Shown one piece after another: positions 44,422-52,611 of a DNA stretch of 64,000 nt. A program made the position numbers and the translations under genes. How positions within the stretch are numbered: the stretch's first letter is position 1; the number at the start of each line of letters is the position of its first letter. The notes beneath the pieces were generated by a model. The model saw nothing but the letters and a program-made list of their open reading frames with translations. It had not been told where the DNA came from and searched no databases. The stretch is from positions 1 through 64,000 of the forward strand of contig NZ_FQWO01000007.1 in NCBI RefSeq assembly GCF_900129705.1, in the 5' to 3' direction. The stretch is from Flavobacterium granuli (GTDB lineage Bacteria; Bacteroidota; Bacteroidia; Flavobacteriales; Flavobacteriaceae).

Positions 44422-44680
44422 TGAAAAGTTTCTGAAGATCTTCTTTATTGTAATAATACGAACCCAGAACTTTTTTAAATCGGACTTTCTGTGTCACTCT
44501 GAGATTCTGCACTGAACCTGCAGAGATATCCAGCAGCTTTTTAACAGCCTTACTTTTGAGCCATTCTGGCTGTACTAATTCCGTTTGCGCAGGAGTGGTC
44601 TCTTGAACTATAATGCGCATTTTATCTAATAATTGCAGACCAAACTGCCTTAAATCTTCTTTTGTTATAATTTCTTCCAT
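44402..44680 (-). CDS. Excisionase-like helix-turn-helix protein
   Basis: The ATG at 44680 (MEEIITKEDLRQFGLQLLDK) is preferred over the longer frame, whose upstream codons are low-complexity. The 92-residue protein has the HTH_17-type block EWLKSKAVKKLLDISAGSVQNLRV followed by KVLGSYYYNKEDL, as in MerR/excisionase-like proteins of Bacteroidota mobile elements. It probably binds the attachment region or the integrase promoter. It overlaps the next gene by 20 bases. Confidence 0.8.
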   Translation of the reverse strand: MEEIITKEDLRQFGLQLLDKMRIIVQETTPAQTELVQPEWLKSKAVKKLLDISAGSVQNLRVTQKVRFKKVLGSYYYNKEDLQKLFNDESDK

Positions 44681-45570
44681 AACATTTTTTTTAAAATTTG
44701 ACTGTCGCATATTTTCATTTACCAAAAAATAAATTCTGCTTTTTTGATTTCTTTTTTTTAATCGGTACAATTACTAAATTATTACAATGGTATAGAAATA
44801 ATCAACCTTCGACTTTAAAAGGAGATTTTTGGCTATGATTGGCTGTTTATCAACTCCTGGTAATTAATTTTTAGTAGAGGCAACTTCAAAAATGCTTTCA
44901 AAAACGAGCCTTAAGCAAACGAATCATCCTCGGTTTGAAGAAAACCTTTCTCGATAGTATTTTGTAATTTTTGCCGAGATTTTTTTTGCAATTCTCCTTA
45001 TTCGTAAATCTCACCCTGATAAGTATTAGTTTGATGTTCTATAACTTTTCCATTCTACAGTGCATCACCTTTTCTATCGGTATAGTCTCTAGTTTAGTAT
45101 TTTTTTTCGGCCCATATCGCTCCTTATAAATCATGAATATCATCCCCAGTGATTAATATGACATGCAATCTAAAAATGATACAATCTTATTAGAGAAAAT
45201 GTCTTTCTCATGGTACTATTTGTCCTTATTTGGAATCCAATATCTTCAAAACAAATATTTGACGGATTAAGACTTCGATCAGTTATTCTAGCTATTTTTT
45301 TTTTACCATTTTATCTCATTTAACTTCCTTTCTTCCTATTTCATTTGGTGAGGAGCACGGATGCTTGGTTCTTTTTTTCAGGAGCAAAGGTATTTACGGG
45401 CTCTTAACGGATAACCAAGGTCAGGCCCTTTGAGGTTTTGAATAAAATCTCCACCCATGCGGGTTGTATTTTTCTCAAAAACCTTGGTTTTCCTAAACCC
45501 TACCTTTTTATGCTCATGAAACAAAACAAGCATACTCCGGCTCTTTACACGAATAAAAAAAATGTCACAT
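44681..45570. other. 890-bp stretch without an intact gene
   Basis: No intact reading frame with recognisable features is seen. On the minus strand around 45087 to 44940 a peptide-like reading (YTDRKGDAL, NGKVIEHQTNTYQGEIYE, GELQKK) is broken by TAG (45055-45057) and TAA (44998-45000), suggesting a decayed gene. A leftward promoter candidate lies at 45385-45418. A 9-bp inverted repeat AACCAAGGT/ACCTTGGTT (45413-45421 and 45481-45489) encloses 59 bases. The 92-residue frame at 45378-45656 (minus) looks accidental. Confidence 0.5.
45385..45418 (-). promoter_or_regulatory. Candidate leftward promoter
   Basis: On the minus strand: TTG (45418-45416), a 23-base spacer, TACCTTTG followed by C (45392-45385). 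It would transcribe toward the HTH gene 700 bases away, leaving a long leader or a non-coding RNA. Confidence 0.35.
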
Positions 45571-45741
45571 ATGAAAAACAATGACTTAAATATTACAAAT
45601 GAAACAAAACAGCGCCTCCTCTCATTGCCGAATAAATATTTTAAAAAAATAGGCAAACCTAATAAGGCTCACAGAGGAGAACAGATTGAAAGAAAATCAA
45701 GTGTAACAATAGTGAATAACAGTAAAAAAAGAAAATCATGA
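45571..45741 (+). CDS. Small basic protein coupled to ssb (56 residues)
   Basis: From ATG at 45571 the frame encodes MKNNDLNITNETKQRLLSLP followed by a Lys/Arg-rich part (KYFKKIGKPNKAHRGEQIERK) and ends in a TGA overlapping the ssb ATG as ATGA. The overlap and basic composition favour a real gene, perhaps a DNA-binding partner. No family is recognised. Confidence 0.5.
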   Translation: MKNNDLNITNETKQRLLSLPNKYFKKIGKPNKAHRGEQIERKSSVTIVNNSKKRKS

Positions 45742-46115
45742 ACATCATCGGAAGACTGACAAGGGATGCAGAAGTACGCAGAACGTCACAGGAAAAACAA
45801 GTAGTAAACTTTTCGGTAGCTACTAACGACAGCTACAGAAACAAGCAGGGCGAACGCATAGAGCAGACAACATACTTCGACTGTGCGTATTGGCTTAGTG
45901 CAAAAGTAGCGCAGATACTTACAAAAGGTACGGTGGTAGAACTGACAGGCAGAGTAAGTGCAAGGGCGTGGACAGGCAATGACGGACAACCACACGCAGG
46001 GCTGAACTTCAACACCTCGCAAATCAAACTGCATGGGGGTGGCAAAAAATCAGAAACGGTGCAGGCTCACGCAGGAAACAGCAACGATAAGGAAAATGAC
46101 GACCTCCCATTTTAA
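45738..46115 (+). CDS. ssb: Single-stranded DNA-binding protein
   Basis: This 125-residue protein has the OB-fold of bacterial SSB (NIIGRLTRDAEVRRT, VVNFSVATND, EQTTYFDCAYW, GTVVELTGRVSARAW) and the acidic C-terminal tip DDLPF that recruits partner proteins. It is shorter than the chromosomal type and element-encoded. It probably protects the single strand transferred during conjugation. Confidence 0.95.
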   Translation: MNIIGRLTRDAEVRRTSQEKQVVNFSVATNDSYRNKQGERIEQTTYFDCAYWLSAKVAQILTKGTVVELTGRVSARAWTGNDGQPHAGLNFNTSQIKLHGGGKKSETVQAHAGNSNDKENDDLPF

Positions 46116-46159
46116 TCAAGAGCATTCAAACAATTATCAAATTTTTAAATCATTTTATC

Positions 46160-47233
46160 ATGGCACATAATATCAATTTCAACAGCACAACAGGACGTTA
46201 TTCATTCTTTAGCGTAAAAGAAAAAGCGTGGCACGGCTTAGGGCAAATCGTAGCGCAATACCCTACAAGCGAAGAAGCAATCAAGCACGCAGGATTAGAT
46301 TATGAAGTCATAAAAACACCACTATATACCAAAGGTTCGGGCATCATCGAAACCAGAAACGGTATTGAAATAGGCAGTAGCGAATTGGAAGTACCTTCCT
46401 ATTATGCCAATATCCGTGCCGATAACAATGCCGTATTGGGCGTGGTTGGCAAAGACTATCACATCGTACAAAACCGTGAAGCATTCAATTTTTTTGATGC
46501 TATTGTAGGTGGTTCACAAGGAATATTGTACGAAACCGCAGGAGCATTGGGACAAGGGGAACGCATCTTTATCACTGCCAAACTACCCGACTATATCCGA
46601 GTAGGAAATGGCGATGATGTAACGGAAAAGTACATTTTCCTGACCACTTCACACGATGGCAGTGGAAGCATAACAGCAGCCTTCACCCCTATCCGTATTG
46701 TTTGCCAAAATACCCTTAACGCCTCGCTTCGTTCGATGAGCAACGTGGTACGCATCAAACATACTTCGGGAGCAAAACAGCATTTGGAAAATGCCCACAA
46801 GGTTATGGGATTAGCGGATACCTTAAGCAACCAGTTAGAAGGAATATTCAACCAATGGGCTAAAGTAAAGGTGACTGACCAAGAAGTAAAAAAACTAATC
46901 CAATTGGCTCTTTGCCCGAACAAGGAAACATTGGATTTGCTTAAAAAGGGTGCGGAAGATGAAGTTTCCACCGTGTTCAAAAATGTGGTGCAAGATGCCT
47001 TTGCATACGCTATGACAAGCGACACTCAACAAATGGATACCACCAAAGGCACATTGTTCGGGGCGTACAATGCCGTGACAGGCTACTATCAGAATGTACG
47101 CAATTACAAAGATGATGAAGCCAAGTTACAAAGTATTGTAATGGGTGGAACAGCTCAAATGAAATCACAGAAAGCATTTGAATTATGTACTGCCTTTTCA
47201 ATAAACGGCTCGGAAATCTTAAATCTCAATTAA
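46160..47233 (+). CDS. DUF932 / phage-plasmid-like protein
   Basis: This 357-residue protein begins with HNINFNSTTGRYSFFSVKEKAWHGLGQ and contains FTPIRIVCQNTLNASL, features of the DUF932 family (TIGR03299 type) found on plasmids, phages and Bacteroidota ICEs beside ssb. The biochemical role is unknown; a link with DNA replication or recombination of the element is inferred from context. Confidence 0.88.
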   Translation: MAHNINFNSTTGRYSFFSVKEKAWHGLGQIVAQYPTSEEAIKHAGLDYEVIKTPLYTKGSGIIETRNGIEIGSSELEVPSYYANIRADNNAVLGVVGKDYHIVQNREAFNFFDAIVGGSQGILYETAGALGQGERIFITAKLPDYIRVGNGDDVTEKYIFLTTSHDGSGSITAAFTPIRIVCQNTLNASLRSMSNVVRIKHTSGAKQHLENAHKVMGLADTLSNQLEGIFNQWAKVKVTDQEVKKLIQLALCPNKETLDLLKKGAEDEVSTVFKNVVQDAFAYAMTSDTQQMDTTKGTLFGAYNAVTGYYQNVRNYKDDEAKLQSIVMGGTAQMKSQKAFELCTAFSINGSEILNLN

Positions 47234-47285
47234 TAACTACAGGCGATTGCCTTTACAGGTGGTCGCCTATTTAAAATTTACAATC

Positions 47286-47660
47286 ATGACAAAGGAAAAC
47301 AAGAAGAAAAATGAATTTGCAGATTACCTTTTCAACCAATTTGTAAAAGCAGAACGCAGGGACAAACAAGATTGGTCGCTGAATTATTGGAACGTTTTAA
47401 CCCAATTTGCAGAGATTGGGTTGTCTGATGAAGAACAGTCTGAAGAAAGATTATACGTATTTAAACTTGATATTATAATTAGGGAAGCTATGTCAGGCTG
47501 GAACACACACCTATTGATCCTGCGTGGAAAAGAAGCCGAACAGGATTACAGGGAAAGAATGAAAAAATATGAAGAACGCTTACGTGCCATTGGACATGAC
47601 GAAGCAACAATTAAGCAAATGTTAGACTATAAAATCAAATTAAATTATGGAACCGACTAA
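47286..47660 (+). CDS. ICE conserved hypothetical protein ahead of PRTRC genes
   Basis: The ATG at 47286 (MTKENKKKNEFADYLFNQF) is chosen over a TTG 39 bases upstream. The protein has 124 residues, is soluble, helical and charged, and overlaps the PRTRC-E gene by 14 bases, so it is part of the same operon. No function can be given. Confidence 0.7.
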   Translation: MTKENKKKNEFADYLFNQFVKAERRDKQDWSLNYWNVLTQFAEIGLSDEEQSEERLYVFKLDIIIREAMSGWNTHLLILRGKEAEQDYRERMKKYEERLRAIGHDEATIKQMLDYKIKLNYGTD

Positions 47661-48186
47661 TTTTTTCAATCAGATAGCGCAAATGGGCATTACGGGAGAT
47701 TTACAGCTCACTATATCAAAGGGTATAGATAACACCATTATTGTTTCCATAATGCTTCAAAATGAGCAATGTGGTGATAATTCGAAACAAATGATACCAC
47801 CGCTTAATCTAAGAGGAACGGCAGAAGAATTGGACGAGGGATTTTTTCAGCAGATAACAACGCCTTTGCAAACCGCTTCGGGTTTAATGGTAAATATGGA
47901 AGCCTTTATGAAGCAATTGGAAGTAGCCAAAAAGCAATCGGCAATGGAAAAGGAAAAATCCGACATACAAAAGAAAGAACAGGAAACCAAAGACAAAAAG
48001 TTTAAAGATGGTATGGCAAAGGCTGACGAATTGGAGACAGCGGGCAAATTCCGTGAAGCATGGATGAAAGTACCCGAAATTACCGACTACCCTGAAAAAG
48101 CGGACGAGATACGCAAACGCAAATCGGAACTATCAAATCAATTTTCTTCAACAGGTCTATTTGCGACAGAACAACCTACCGTTTAA
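47647..48186 (+). CDS. PRTRC system protein E
   Basis: This 179-residue protein begins FFNQIAQMGITGDLQLTISK, has IPPLNLRGTAEELDEGFF, then a Lys/Glu-rich coiled coil and a short C-terminal domain, as in PRTRC protein E. PRTRC genes form a conserved cluster on plasmids and ICEs that includes a ThiF-like enzyme; their joint role is unknown. Confidence 0.87.
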   Translation: MEPTNFFNQIAQMGITGDLQLTISKGIDNTIIVSIMLQNEQCGDNSKQMIPPLNLRGTAEELDEGFFQQITTPLQTASGLMVNMEAFMKQLEVAKKQSAMEKEKSDIQKKEQETKDKKFKDGMAKADELETAGKFREAWMKVPEITDYPEKADEIRKRKSELSNQFSSTGLFATEQPTV

Positions 48187-48203
48187 CACAAAATCCAATA
48201 GTT

Positions 48204-48422
48204 ATGTTATTAGCAACACAGTTAGAACGAGTATTTATACTTAAAGATAAAGGACAGGACATCACACTGACCGACCCCGAACCACGCTGGAGTGTGGAAG
48301 CGGTATTGAATTTTTACGCCAATACGTATCCCATTCTAACCACCGCAAAAGTATCTGCCCCCATCATCCGTAATGATATGATAGAGTACAAATTAGAGAG
48401 CGTAATGGGAACAAAAGGTTAA
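48204..48422 (+). CDS. PRTRC system protein C
   Basis: This 72-residue protein (LERVFILKDKGQDITLTDPEP, VEAVLNFYANTYPILTTA) matches the small PRTRC protein C, which resembles ubiquitin-like or Mub-type small proteins encoded beside ThiF/E1 enzymes. If that is right it could be the substrate of the ThiF-like protein at 50334; inference only. It follows protein E by 17 bases. Confidence 0.85.
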   Translation: MLLATQLERVFILKDKGQDITLTDPEPRWSVEAVLNFYANTYPILTTAKVSAPIIRNDMIEYKLESVMGTKG

Positions 48423-48446
48423 ACCAAAAATAAAAAACAATGAACT

Positions 48447-49615
48447 ATGCAACGCAATATCCTAGCGGGAACTATCTGCGTACCTCAGCAGAAAACACAA
48501 CGGCAACTGCACCGACAATTGGGCGAGTTCTCACAATGGATGCAAAGAGCCAAAGACACAAACGAAGTACGGAAAGACAAACTGAAATCTGTACCCATAG
48601 CAATGCTTCCAATGGTTTTCTAAAGTGTGGGTTTCTGCCTAAACTGAAAACAACACAATCCATACAGGATTGTAAGAAAACAGCAAAAACGCAAAGGGAT
48701 TTTTACAAATCCCTTTCCCAACTTGCAGAGCATTACCGCATTGAACTGTTACAAACGCAGGAATATAGCTATCCCTACAATATGGCTTTGGCTATTTGGG
48801 ATGCTGAAACCAAATTAAAACAAAACAATGTCAATTGGGATAATTTACGTTTGGTACAGGATAGTAAGAAAACATTTTTTACGAGCGAAGAACGATACAG
48901 CATAGGTACAACCCTGTACTATATTCCAATTGTGCCACTCTTTCTAATGCTCCATGACCCAAAGCGTAAAAAGACGGCTCAATTGCTTGTTTCGGTTTGC
49001 AGTTATCTGTACCATATTGTCGATATACCGTATTACCGACAGGAAAACTGCTATCTGTATTGGATGTACGAAATGATGAACGATTGGGTGGAACAAGATG
49101 ATTATACCGAAAAAACGGACAGCTGTATTGCAGAGATTGCAAAAGCCGAATGGATAGGCGAACGGGTTGAACAGAAGCTATTCAACCGTATCAATTTACA
49201 GGTATTTGAACAGCGGTATAACCACTTTAAAAGCCGTGACAAATTCGACCAGGAGTGCCAAAAAGTAGCTTGCGATGCCTTTGCCCTTTATTCACAATAT
49301 CCACACGAGAGCATTTTCCGAAACGCACCAAGACCCGAAGAAGACCCCTATACTGATGAAAACGAATCCGAAACTATTGGAATGGAAAAATACATCTCCT
49401 TTATAGCTGATACTACAGGTTGGCTGTATGAGAGACTTGCCGACAGTATTAACAATGAGTTTAACGAGTATGGAGCAATGGAAGAACCAACGATTTGTAA
49501 ATACTTTGACGGAAGCAATATAACACAAACCAACCTTGATTTTGAGAACCGCCTGTTTGCCCTTTTGGACGAACTATGCACACTACTGTATGATTATAAA
49601 ACAACAAGAAAATGA
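48447..49615 (+). CDS. PRTRC-cluster conserved protein with an apparent frameshift
   Basis: The long open frame starting at ATG 48440 gives 391 residues, but its first 60 or so are a Thr/Ser/Asn-rich string unlike a protein core. From ATG 48447 another frame reads naturally (MQRNILAGTICVPQQKTQRQ, then LGEFSQWMQRAKD, VPIAMLPMVF) and stops at 48621. The long frame continues exactly there with LKCGFLPKLKTT. Adding one T to the TTTT run near 48615-48619 would join them into one about 389-residue protein. The 3' part, to 49615, overlaps the PRTRC-B start (ATGA). Function unknown. Confidence 0.65.
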
Positions 49616-50334
49616 GCAACGTAAACGACATAACCGATAATTTTGGAACGCTTTACCATCCAAAATCTGCATTGGTTTTTTACCAAACCAAAGGGACAAA
49701 TACCTATATGTACGTGGAGCATTTTGATATGAACAAAAACGGAAATCCTATCAATGCCCATCCATTGACCGTAAATGAAGCCAAAATATTGGCAAAGGCT
49801 TTGCACACCGATAAAGAAAAGGACAAAGCCTTTTTAAAACCAAAAGGAATTTTGCCGACCAATATACTGCATATTAATCCGAGCGAAAAAGGCACTGTAC
49901 TTTGGTACACCAAGGCACAGGAACAGCAATTGTATTTTGTAAACGGTTTGGGCATACCCAACGGCAAAGCGTCTGTACCGTCAATGCTTTGGTATGCTAG
50001 TAAAAACAGCCTTGTCGTATTTGCTCTTACTACCGACAGAAGACCAACAGAAAATACACCATTGTATTTTGCTCCTTTCTTCAACATTTATGAAGATGGT
50101 AAAGTATGTATGGGAACTGTAAGTATAGACATTAAAAATTCTGCTTCTGTAGAGGAATTTACCGATGCTTGGGAAGACTACTTTTTTAACAGCTATTTCA
50201 GCCATTTATTAGGAAAACAAAATCCCATAAAAGGGAATTGCGTAAGCCTTTGGAAAAAATTGATTGAAACAGGTGAAGCCTTTCCTAAAGATGTATTGAA
50301 AAAGAACAACAAAACCCTTAAAAATATTTTGTGA
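49612..50334 (+). CDS. PRTRC system protein B
   Basis: This 240-residue protein (NFGTLYHPKSALVFYQ, LPTNILHINPSEKGTVLWYT, LWYASKNSLVVFAL, YFAPFFNIYEDGKVCMG) matches PRTRC protein B. It is soluble and starts on an ATGA overlap with the previous gene, so expression is coupled. The system's function is not known. Confidence 0.87.
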   Translation: MSNVNDITDNFGTLYHPKSALVFYQTKGTNTYMYVEHFDMNKNGNPINAHPLTVNEAKILAKALHTDKEKDKAFLKPKGILPTNILHINPSEKGTVLWYTKAQEQQLYFVNGLGIPNGKASVPSMLWYASKNSLVVFALTTDRRPTENTPLYFAPFFNIYEDGKVCMGTVSIDIKNSASVEEFTDAWEDYFFNSYFSHLLGKQNPIKGNCVSLWKKLIETGEAFPKDVLKKNNKTLKNIL

Positions 50335-51140
50335 TGAATACCGAAAAACTAAAAGTACATTTTACAGATAACTATCTGATAACTCCCACCAATCCCATTA
50401 CGGTAAACTTAATCGGTGCAGGTGGTACAGGCTCAAAGGTTTTGACCGCTTTAATGGAAATAAACCACAGCTTAATCGAATTGGAACACGCAGGGTTACA
50501 GGTGCGTTTGTGGGATGATGATATTGTGACCAATGCCAATTTAGGAAGACAGCGTTTTGCAGAAAGTGAAACAGGGTTATACAAATCCGTTGCACTCGTT
50601 AACCGTGCAAACCGCTTTTCAGGGACAAATTGGAAAGCCGAAACCGTAAAGTTTGAAAAGGATAGTTTGGGCAGAATCCCCGAAGAAGCAAGGGCAACTA
50701 TTTACATTACCTGCGTGGACAATGTACAGGCGAGATTTGGGGTTGCTAAAATACTAAAAGAAGTAAGCAACCACAGACACCACAGGGACGAACCAAAATA
50801 TTGGTTGGACTTTGGTAACAGCCAGCATACAGGGCAAGTGTTACTATCTACCATAGGAAACATTCGCCAACCCAATTCAGAAAAATACGAAACGGTGGCA
50901 AGCCTGCCAATGATTACGGAAGAGTTTGGCGAATTGTTGAAGCAGTCTGAACAAGAGGACGACACACCGAGTTGCAGTTTAGCGGAAGCATTGGAAAAAC
51001 AGGATTTGTTTATCAATTCCTCTTTGACCCAAATGGGCTGTTCGCTTTTATGGAGCTTGTTTCGATATGGTATGACACCGTACAGAGGCTTTTTTCACAA
51101 TCTGAAGGACTTTCGTACCCACCCCATAAAAGTCGCCTGA
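50334..51140 (+). CDS. PRTRC system ThiF family protein
   Basis: The ATG at 50334 shares its A with the previous stop (TGATG); a GTG three bases earlier is less likely. The protein of about 268 residues has the E1/ThiF adenylation fold: nucleotide loop VNLIGAGGTGSKVLTAL, RLWDDDIVTNANLGRQRF, ITCVDNVQARF, and a long C-terminal part. ThiF-like enzymes adenylate the C-terminus of ubiquitin-like proteins; PRTRC protein C is a possible substrate. It is the last gene of the plus-strand operon. Confidence 0.9.
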   Translation: MNTEKLKVHFTDNYLITPTNPITVNLIGAGGTGSKVLTALMEINHSLIELEHAGLQVRLWDDDIVTNANLGRQRFAESETGLYKSVALVNRANRFSGTNWKAETVKFEKDSLGRIPEEARATIYITCVDNVQARFGVAKILKEVSNHRHHRDEPKYWLDFGNSQHTGQVLLSTIGNIRQPNSEKYETVASLPMITEEFGELLKQSEQEDDTPSCSLAEALEKQDLFINSSLTQMGCSLLWSLFRYGMTPYRGFFHNLKDFRTHPIKVA

Positions 51141-51407
51141 TAACCGAAATCGGGCGGCAAAAAGACACTCCCTCCTATGGTCGGGACAGTCTTTTTGCGG
51201 CAAATCGGTGCAACCACTTTGCCAAAATGCACCCACTCAAACGTCCTCTCTTCACATTTTACCAAACAGGTTGCGTTCTGATTTCTAAGGGATATTCATT
51301 ATCCCTTTCGTTGTTTTAGGGGACTTCTTTTCTTTTCCCATCAGCGACCAAAGAAAAGAAGCAAAAGAACGCCGCCTTACTATAACTGGATTTTCTGCCA
51401 TTATTAA
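51141..51407. other. Structured intergenic region after the PRTRC operon
   Basis: CCGAAATCGG is self-complementary. GCAAAAAGAC (51157-51166) pairs with GTCTTTTTGC (51189-51198), extended inside by ACTCCC/GGGACA partial pairing. AAGGGATA and TATCCCTT follow near 51288-51307. I recall this type of sequence ending PRTRC operons in other elements. It may hold the operon's terminator or a single-strand origin; neither can be decided here. Confidence 0.45.
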
Positions 51408-51956
51408 TTACTGAATTGGCTGTGTTTTCCACACAGAAAAGCCTTCAAAAAGATGTTCAATGCTTTCAAACTCTATAAATGCGATTAGTTCTTTTTTGCA
51501 CAGTTCCTTAAATCCCTTGAAACACACAAAACTTTTCAGAGGTATTTCAGCTAGTTGTCCTATAGTTTGAATATCCAAAACCTCGAACATACTATTCATT
51601 CTCTTACTAAAAGGAAAATGGCTTGCATAAAGCATTTTATTCAGGTCAATTTCCGTTTTATTTTTCCGTTTTTTGATTTGTTGAGTCTCGCATTTAAATT
51701 CGTATTTTAACTGTTCCAATTTAAGCTTATAGTCTTCAATTTCAGCAAGTAACTGGGTTACGCTCTTTACTTTTTTATATGTTCTTTCGTAAATTTGGCG
51801 AACGCTTTCACGCGTGACCCCATAAATGGCAGCCACTTCCTGAAGCGTCATTTTTTCTATCAAGAGGTTCTGCAATACATCATACTCCTTCTCAGAAAGT
51901 ACTTTTCTGGACATTTCGATATAAAATCTATTGGTACGTGCTATTACATCTTTCAT
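51408..51956 (-). CDS. Sigma-region-4-like HTH protein with alpha-CTD-like end
   Basis: This 182-residue protein has an N-terminal sigma-70 region 4-type HTH (LSEKEYDVLQNLL, MTLQEVAAIYGVTRESVRQIYERTYKK), a Lys-rich coiled coil (about 70-110) and a C-terminal helix-hairpin-helix resembling the RNA polymerase alpha C-terminal domain (VLDIQTIGQLAEIPLKSF, FKGFKELCKKEL). It probably binds promoter DNA and RNA polymerase to control ICE genes. It lies beside the transfer operon but outside its terminator. Confidence 0.8.
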   Translation of the reverse strand: MKDVIARTNRFYIEMSRKVLSEKEYDVLQNLLIEKMTLQEVAAIYGVTRESVRQIYERTYKKVKSVTQLLAEIEDYKLKLEQLKYEFKCETQQIKKRKNKTEIDLNKMLYASHFPFSKRMNSMFEVLDIQTIGQLAEIPLKSFVCFKGFKELCKKELIAFIEFESIEHLFEGFSVWKTQPIQ

Positions 51957-52081
51957 AAGAATGTTGTTAAAATCTCATTATTAAAATAGTATTTGGATGC
52001 CACAATTTAGAACCAAGATAATAATGTTTAATCAGTTATACAATGAGCTTAATAGAGATCCATAGGGTAATAGCAAATAAA

Positions 52082-52108
52082 ACAACCCGAAGATAATCTT
52101 CGGGTTGT
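52082..52108 (-). terminator. Terminator of the transfer operon
   Basis: ACAACCCGAAGAT pairs perfectly with ATCTTCGGGTTGT. On the minus strand a TTTT run follows. It lies 52 bases beyond the traQ stop. Confidence 0.85.
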
Positions 52109-52159
52109 GATTAAATACGAATTTTATAGCGAGAGAACATAAAAACCTATATCTGGCGG

Positions 52160-52600
52160 CTAATTACTACTGTTAAACTCAAAACTCAACTGCTTTTCGT
52201 TGCCAAAATTATCCAAAATCCATACTTCAAAGGATTGGGAAACGGTGGAATGCGAAGTATAATACAACCTGAATTGCTTCGCCTGCAACGGATACAAATC
52301 GTTGGGCAGATACGGCGGTTCATCGTAATACTGTAAAGTTCCTTGTCCGCCAAATTGGAAGTAACGAATAAAGTATTGTGTGTTACTATAATTGCCGGTT
52401 GGCTCTATCGTCAGCCTAATCTCCACGATATTGCCATTAGCAATTTCTTCGGGTACGGGCATCACCTTTACCTCAAAAGGGAAATCATTTTGTATTTCCA
52501 GTTCGTCTTTGTTACAGGATGTAACGGAGCTTATCAGGATTGCCAGCAATACATACATTGGCAGTAATCCTATTCTGAATTTATTGAAAAATGTTATCAT
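52160..52600 (-). CDS. traQ: Conjugal transfer lipoprotein TraQ (DUF3872)
   Basis: This 146-residue protein has a membrane-type leader with lipobox SVTSCN (Cys near residue 29) and a beta-sandwich domain typical of DUF3872/TraQ (DFPFEVKVMPVPEEIANG, FIRYFQFGGQG). It is part of the CTnDOT-type transfer apparatus, probably on the periplasmic face of a membrane. It is the last gene of the leftward tra operon and follows traO by 11 bases; no traP primase gene lies between. Confidence 0.88.
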   Translation of the reverse strand: MITFFNKFRIGLLPMYVLLAILISSVTSCNKDELEIQNDFPFEVKVMPVPEEIANGNIVEIRLTIEPTGNYSNTQYFIRYFQFGGQGTLQYYDEPPYLPNDLYPLQAKQFRLYYTSHSTVSQSFEVWILDNFGNEKQLSFEFNSSN

Positions 52601-52611
52601 TGTTTTATATT

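Noticed and set aside
45378-45656. 92-codon frame on the minus strand
   Set aside because: No recognisable features; it overlaps a better supported small plus-strand gene coupled to ssb and a promoter-like element.
50972-51319. 115-codon frame overlapping the ThiF gene end
   Set aside because: It is a shadow of the ThiF gene in another frame running into a structured non-coding region.
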